NCBI GenBank assembly: GCA_030268105.1 | Contig: BSDZ01000078.1 | Location: forward strand, 1,550,001 to 1,614,000 | DNA: 64,000 nucleotides | DNA from: Volvox africanus | Lineage: Eukaryota; Chlorophyta; Chlorophyceae; Chlamydomonadales; Volvocaceae | Direction of reading: 5' to 3' | Shown here: piece after piece, positions 63,750-64,000 of the stretch | How positions within the stretch are numbered: the first letter of the stretch is position 1 | Layout of the letters: each line of letters begins with the position of its first letter | Notes under the pieces: generated by a model | The model's database searches: none | What the model was told of the DNA's origin: nothing | What the model saw: only the letters and a program-made list of their open reading frames with translations | Program-made: the position numbers and the translations under genes

Positions 63750-64000
63750 TGTTGTGCTACGGTTCATTTCCCGCCGATGCCGATCCTACAAGGCAAAGTG
63801 CTATTTTGATGAACGCATGAATGACTATTGCATATGAATGAACTTGCATGATATAAATGTATTCGTATATATTTATATATGCATTTGGCATGTCATCATT
63901 ATCTATCGCGACATTGCATCATGGCAAATCCGCCTAACATGCATGAAAGCCCGAAGCATTGAAGTGCGCATTATGCTCGTGCTACGAAACGATAAGTAAT
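63750..64000 (+). repeat. LTR-B, 5' part, runs off the window
   Basis: TGTTGTGCTACGG at 63750, preceded by GGGGAATAAT. The sequence follows other LTR-Bs up to the AT-rich palindrome region, where the window ends. Confidence 0.9.

Noticed and set aside
1..64000. Host protein-coding genes
   Set aside because: All long ORFs fall in Gypsy or CACTA elements. The CACTA minus-strand gene and membrane-like ORF could be captured host sequence, but nothing shows it.

Overview
The window is eukaryotic genomic DNA made almost entirely of transposable elements. No ordinary host gene was recognised. The organism cannot be named from the sequence. Chromodomain-bearing Ty3/Gypsy elements, a large CACTA DNA transposon with short GT-AG introns, and a methyltransferase-like Pol domain would fit an alga or early-diverging plant, but that is inference. 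The three tRNA-Phe-like copies resemble the yeast tRNA-Phe in the acceptor and D arms, so a fungus or protist is not excluded.

Four related Gypsy families are named here provisionally. Gyp-A and Gyp-D use LTR-A (about 815 bp). Gyp-B uses LTR-B (about 820-836 bp). Gyp-C is a distinct lineage with a 392-bp LTR-C. In A, B and D the order is LTR, PBS, a short spliced-looking upstream ORF, gag (CX2CX3HX4C knuckle), an in-frame UAG, pol, polypurine tract (PPT), LTR. Pol runs methyltransferase-like domain, retropepsin, RT (YLDD), RNase H, integrase, chromodomain.

Layout: 1-2771 Gyp-B gag tail and pol (+); 2772-6193 Gyp-A leader, gag and pol (+); 6194-8098 LTR-B and Gyp-B pol 3' part (-); 8106-8141 LTR-A scrap; 8142-11475 tandem array of 1049-bp units with three tRNA-Phe-like copies; 11476-13122 LTR-B and Gyp-B pol 3' part (-); 13123-15290 mosaic of Gyp-B and Gyp-D pieces; 15291-28579 Gyp-A element (+) whose gag is split by a 10,194-bp CACTA transposon (16775-26968, 3-bp target duplication AAC); 28580-31514 Gyp-B 5' half (+); 31515-34858 Gyp-B 3' half (-), the longest open pol; 34859-37724 rearranged Gyp-B 3' half (+); 37725-42402 Gyp-C (-); 42401-47016 Gyp-D (+); 47067-56126 head-to-tail Gyp-B copies sharing an LTR, with a solo LTR inserted in integrase; 56253-57778 two LTR-As head to head; 57779-63316 Gyp-A (-); 63317-64000 Gyp-B pol 3' end, a 104-bp TG...CA insertion in its PPT, and a partial LTR-B.

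Most retroelement ORFs carry stops or frameshifts, many of the kind expected from C-to-T decay. The main points of interest are: a conserved UAG, 7-nt spacer and 6-bp stem at the gag/pol junction of three families, suggesting stop-codon readthrough; a Dam-like methyltransferase domain at the start of Pol that keeps NPPY in Gyp-C but is altered in A, B and D; a conserved intron-containing ORF upstream of gag; palindromes in LTRs kept by paired changes; and the CACTA element with its two gene sets.
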